DNA of 21,417 nt from Phellopilus nigrolimitatus (taxonomy: Eukaryota > Basidiomycota > Agaricomycetes > Hymenochaetales > Hymenochaetaceae). Each line of letters starts with the position of its first letter. Position 1 is the first letter of the stretch. This document shows, one piece after another, positions 18,879-21,417 of the stretch. The notes under the pieces are model-generated. The model saw nothing but the letters and a program-made list of their open reading frames with translations. It searched no databases and was not told the origin of the DNA. The stretch is from the NCBI GenBank assembly GCA_021029095.1, contig JAJOHG010000416.1, positions 1 to 21,417 on the forward strand, in the 5' to 3' direction. Both the position numbers and the translations under genes were made by a program.

Positions 18879-20098
18879 ATGAAACTCCTCTTCTCCACAG
18901 TATTTATCGCTATGGCCGCTGGTGCCTCAGCTAGGACTTTCACCGTCACAAACAAGTGTCAGTTCACGATCTGGTATGTTGTTTGATAATATCTTCCAGT
19001 TTATTTCTGATGAGAAATTTCGTAGGCCTGCTGTGAGTTTTCTGACAAAGCAGTAAAGCAGAGTGCTCAGACAAAGCCTTCCAGATGTTCACAGACCTCA
19101 ACGTCGCGTCCAACGTCCCAAACCATCCGACTGGGTTAGCTTCTTCCCTTGGCTTGCGTTCGCTACTATCCTGTCGCTCACTTTCTTTTCCCCTCCTACG
19201 CCTTCCCCCTACCTTGCATATGTATGCGAACAGATGGGAAGCGCCCGCGGGCCACTCTGTCAGCTTTAGTGTCCCAGACAACTGGAAGGCCGGCCGCATC
19301 TGGGGTCGCCGCAACTGCAACTTCAGTACTAACCCTGGCCCGCTCTCATGCGCGACCGGGGGCTGCAATGGCGGCCTACTTTGTGACTCGCGCTCCGGCA
19401 CGGTCAGCTATTTTATTGAACTCTCTTTTCGTACGCAAATGATCTTATATCGTCCATTACAGGGAGTTCCTCCTGTGAGTGTTGCGGAATGGACGCTCGA
19501 GGGCGATGGGAACAAAGATTTCTATGACGGTAGGCATTTATTGCACTTTAATAACTTCTTCGCATAAGCAGAGAAACTCACTGTTGTTCTGCGCTAGTGT
19601 CGCTGGTTGACGGGTACGATCTGCCGATGCGTATCACTAACAACGTTGGGTGCGGTGTCGCTGAGTGCGCCGTCGATCTGGCTCCCAACTGTTCGTAAAC
19701 CTTCTTTTCTACATTTTTCTACTGGCGAACACTAAAACAACTACCTTTCAGGCCCCAACGCTCTGAAGGGACCTTTCGACTCTCATGGCTCCACTCTCGG
19801 CTGCAAGAGTGCCTGCACCGCGAACCTTGACGGCAATCCTCGTGCGCAATCCTTAGACCGACTAACCGGACACTGCACATAAACTGACTACTTGTTCACA
19901 GAGAACTCTGCGAACTGCTGCACGGGGTCACACAATACTGCGGCGACATGCAAGCCGGAAGGAGTCGCCTACTACTCCTACTTCAAGGACAACTGCCCTA
20001 ATGCGTACGCGTACGCCTACGATGAGGCCAGTGGCAATGCGCTCTTTACGTGCCCGTCGAGCAAGAAAGCAGATTACACCCTTACTTTCTGCCCTTGA
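18879..20098 (+). CDS. Secreted thaumatin-like protein (16 cysteines)
   Basis: A predicted 255-residue extracellular protein of the thaumatin/PR-5 family (GH64-related fold); fungal members have been linked to beta-1,3-glucan hydrolysis and wall remodelling. Exons: 18879-18973, 19026-19032, 19085-19134, 19234-19402, 19463-19529, 19598-19690, 19752-19841, 19902-20098. A signal peptide covers 1-18 (MKLLFSTVFIAMAAGASA). The mature part starts RTFTVTNKCQFTIWPAMFTD and has 16 Cys, the number forming eight disulfides. Family blocks: DNWKAGRIWGRRNC, GGCNGGLLCD, AEWTLEGDGNKDFYDVSLVD, PMRITNN, GCKSAC, NCCTG, YSYFKDNCP and a final YTLTFCP. The Arg, Glu and Asp residues of the acidic-cleft (REDDD) pattern appear present. 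Exon 2 is only 7 nt. The gene is preceded by a TATA box and tandem repeats. The substrate is not deducible. Confidence 0.94.
19026..19032 (+). other. 7-nt microexon of the thaumatin-like gene
   Basis: GCCTGCT lies between two 52-bp introns (GTATGT...CGTAG and GTGAGT...TTCCAG). It supplies the last base of W32 plus P33 and A34, restoring the invariant TIWPA motif, which is strong support for the splice. Confidence 0.82.
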
Positions 20099-20752
20099 AC
20101 TTTTATTTGGTGAATAACACGCTCCTGACTATTGCTCAATTGTTCCATTGTCTGCCTATGAACTTTCACGCGGTAAATAATATACTCTGTGCATATCAAT
20201 TAGGTGATTCATTAGTACGTTACGTTGCGCTCTTTTCTTATGTTGATTCATCAGTTATACTTGTTGAGTAAATTGAGATTGATTCCTTATTTGGGTATTT
20301 TATAAAACTCGATGCACCAAGACTTGTCTTTTGAAAGACTTCCCAATCGCGAGGTCTGCGGAGTTCTGTTGGGAAGACACTCAGTACAACGCTCTTCTTA
20401 TACTAACACCGGTAGGACAACCTGAAGGAGAACCGGGCACTTTAAACGAGTTGCAATGGCTTTTTTCGTTTCCTCATTCCCCCCCCCTGTTTTAATTTCT
20501 TTTTAAAAATATGAGCAGGCGAAAGGTCTCCTTTGTGAAAGATTGGTTTTCCTCGGGCTGTTTTCTCTTCGAGCGTAGTCCTAGATCGGAGTTTGAGCGC
20601 GCGAGCACTCCCGGCACTCACCAATGTTACTCAAGCACCTTGAATATCCTGAAGCTTTTATATTGATATACACTGCTTAAAAATGCCATGAAATGCCAAG
20701 AACCTCATACTAAAGAGTCCCTGAGCTCTCTTCTTCGTTGTTTTCCTTAGGT
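20099..20752. other. Convergent intergenic region
   Basis: About 650 bp between the thaumatin-like stop and the end of the acetyltransferase frame, AT-rich, with a C-run (20479-20486) followed by a T-rich stretch. No gene, tRNA or repeat array is visible. Confidence 0.55.
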
Positions 20753-21323
20753 TCACGAACCATCTATAGGTTGTTCAAAATTAGTTTTCAGAATTTCAAA
20801 AACAGATTGCATTCTAACCAAAGGCATCACTATCGGCTTCTCCTTCCATGTCGGATTATCCGCGCCCAGTGGTTGCTTCAGTAACAGTGACAAACCCAAA
20901 GCGATTGTAAAACGGCGTATGGCTCGCGCAGCTTGAAACGAGATAGACCGCTCGTCCTTTTGCGTCGGCCTACTCAGTATAAAAAAGAAAAAATGTCAGA
21001 GATGCACTGAACTATGTGAAAGCATCGAAATGTGGAACACATTGGTAATTGTAGGCTACTATCACGAATGAAACCAACCATGTCCGTAACAATTCTTAGC
21101 AAGGCGCTTCCGTATCCTCTGCCTTGACATGAAGGAGATGCAGCAAGCCAATCAACGTATAACATCTCCTTTGCTCTCTCCGCGAAGGTACCGTCAACAA
21201 CCTTCTGCATAGTTTCTTGGAATTCTCTCTCGCGCTGATATGAGCGTTGGACTTTAGTATTCGTACAGCAATAAATAAGTAGAGACAAGACAAGTTCATA
21301 CCTTCAGGATCTGCAGCGGACAT
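20753..21323 (-). pseudogene. GNAT-family N-acetyltransferase, apparently frameshifted
   Basis: Acetyl-CoA-dependent N-acetyltransferase fold. Exons seen: 21302-21323 (ATG, MSAADPE), 21079-21251, and 20969 leftward, with introns 21252-21301 and 20970-21078. Motif A is clear: MLYVDWLAASPSCQGRGYGS, with the acetyl-CoA-binding QGRGYG loop, followed after the intron by GRAVYLVSS and FYNRFGFVTV. After TEAT the frame reads TGRG and stops at 20856-20858. One base later a different frame continues LGADNPTWKEKPIV and runs to a stop at 20753; the (G)DNPTW block is what fungal homologues have after the FGF motif. This indicates a one-base insertion (or two-base loss) near 20866-20872, or a sequencing error. 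The first ATG shown may not be the true start, since family members usually have a longer N-terminal part and the window ends 94 bases further on. Confidence 0.65.
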
Positions 21324-21417
21324 AGTCTAAAGAGTAAAGTCTGAGAAGCTAAAATGCGGTCGAAGATCCGTTTGAGAAGACGCGGAGTGGGTGAGTCTGC
21401 AGGGGGCGGTACGCTTC

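Noticed and set aside
1..21417. CRISPR array, bacterial operon, phage or toxin-antitoxin system
   Set aside because: The window is eukaryotic throughout, with spliced fungal genes; no regularly spaced repeat array or prokaryotic signal was seen.

Overview
The window comes from a basidiomycete fungus, most likely an Agaricomycete. The evidence is gene style: dense genes split by many 47-110 bp GT-AG introns, several tiny exons, and protein families typical of mushroom-forming fungi. These include a secreted 16-cysteine thaumatin-like protein, a Kre9/KNH-type GPI-anchored Ser/Thr-rich protein, a Bzz1-type F-BAR/C1/SH3 protein, a Caf1/Pop2 deadenylase and an aromatic amino acid decarboxylase. 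All gene models were spliced by eye using reading frame, splice signals and remembered family patterns; no search was run.

Layout, left to right. Positions 1-3016 hold no gene I can support. Positions 3017-10757 (minus) are an 11-exon aromatic-L-amino-acid decarboxylase (AADC) gene whose exon 10 is split by a complete Ty3/Gypsy retrotransposon at 3487-9114. The element has two 215-bp LTRs that read as identical, a 5-bp target duplication (CGACG), a polypurine tract and one uninterrupted Gag-Pol frame ending in a chromodomain, so it is a chromovirus. Removing the element and one target copy restores the decarboxylase frame exactly. Positions 11468-14648 (minus) encode a 651-residue Bzz1 homologue in 21 exons. 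Positions 14822-15763 (plus) encode a GPI-anchored surface protein, read divergently from BZZ1 across 173 bp. Positions 16166-17438 (minus) encode Caf1/Pop2, the CCR4-NOT deadenylase. Positions 18879-20098 (plus) encode the thaumatin-like protein, with a clear TATA box. Positions 20753-21323 (minus) hold a GNAT acetyltransferase that appears frameshifted near its C-terminus and may extend beyond the window.

The host genes do not form an evident pathway; they look like an ordinary chromosomal neighbourhood (actin/endocytosis adaptor, mRNA decay, cell surface and secreted proteins). The notable event is the apparently very young chromovirus insertion that knocks out a decarboxylase which otherwise looks intact, with catalytic Lys and Tyr present. 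I see no new defence or mobile system beyond this. Secondary points of interest are 7- and 12-nt microexons, a GC-AG intron, a non-standard primer-binding region, LTR-end palindromes, an incomplete chromodomain aromatic cage and the GNAT frameshift.
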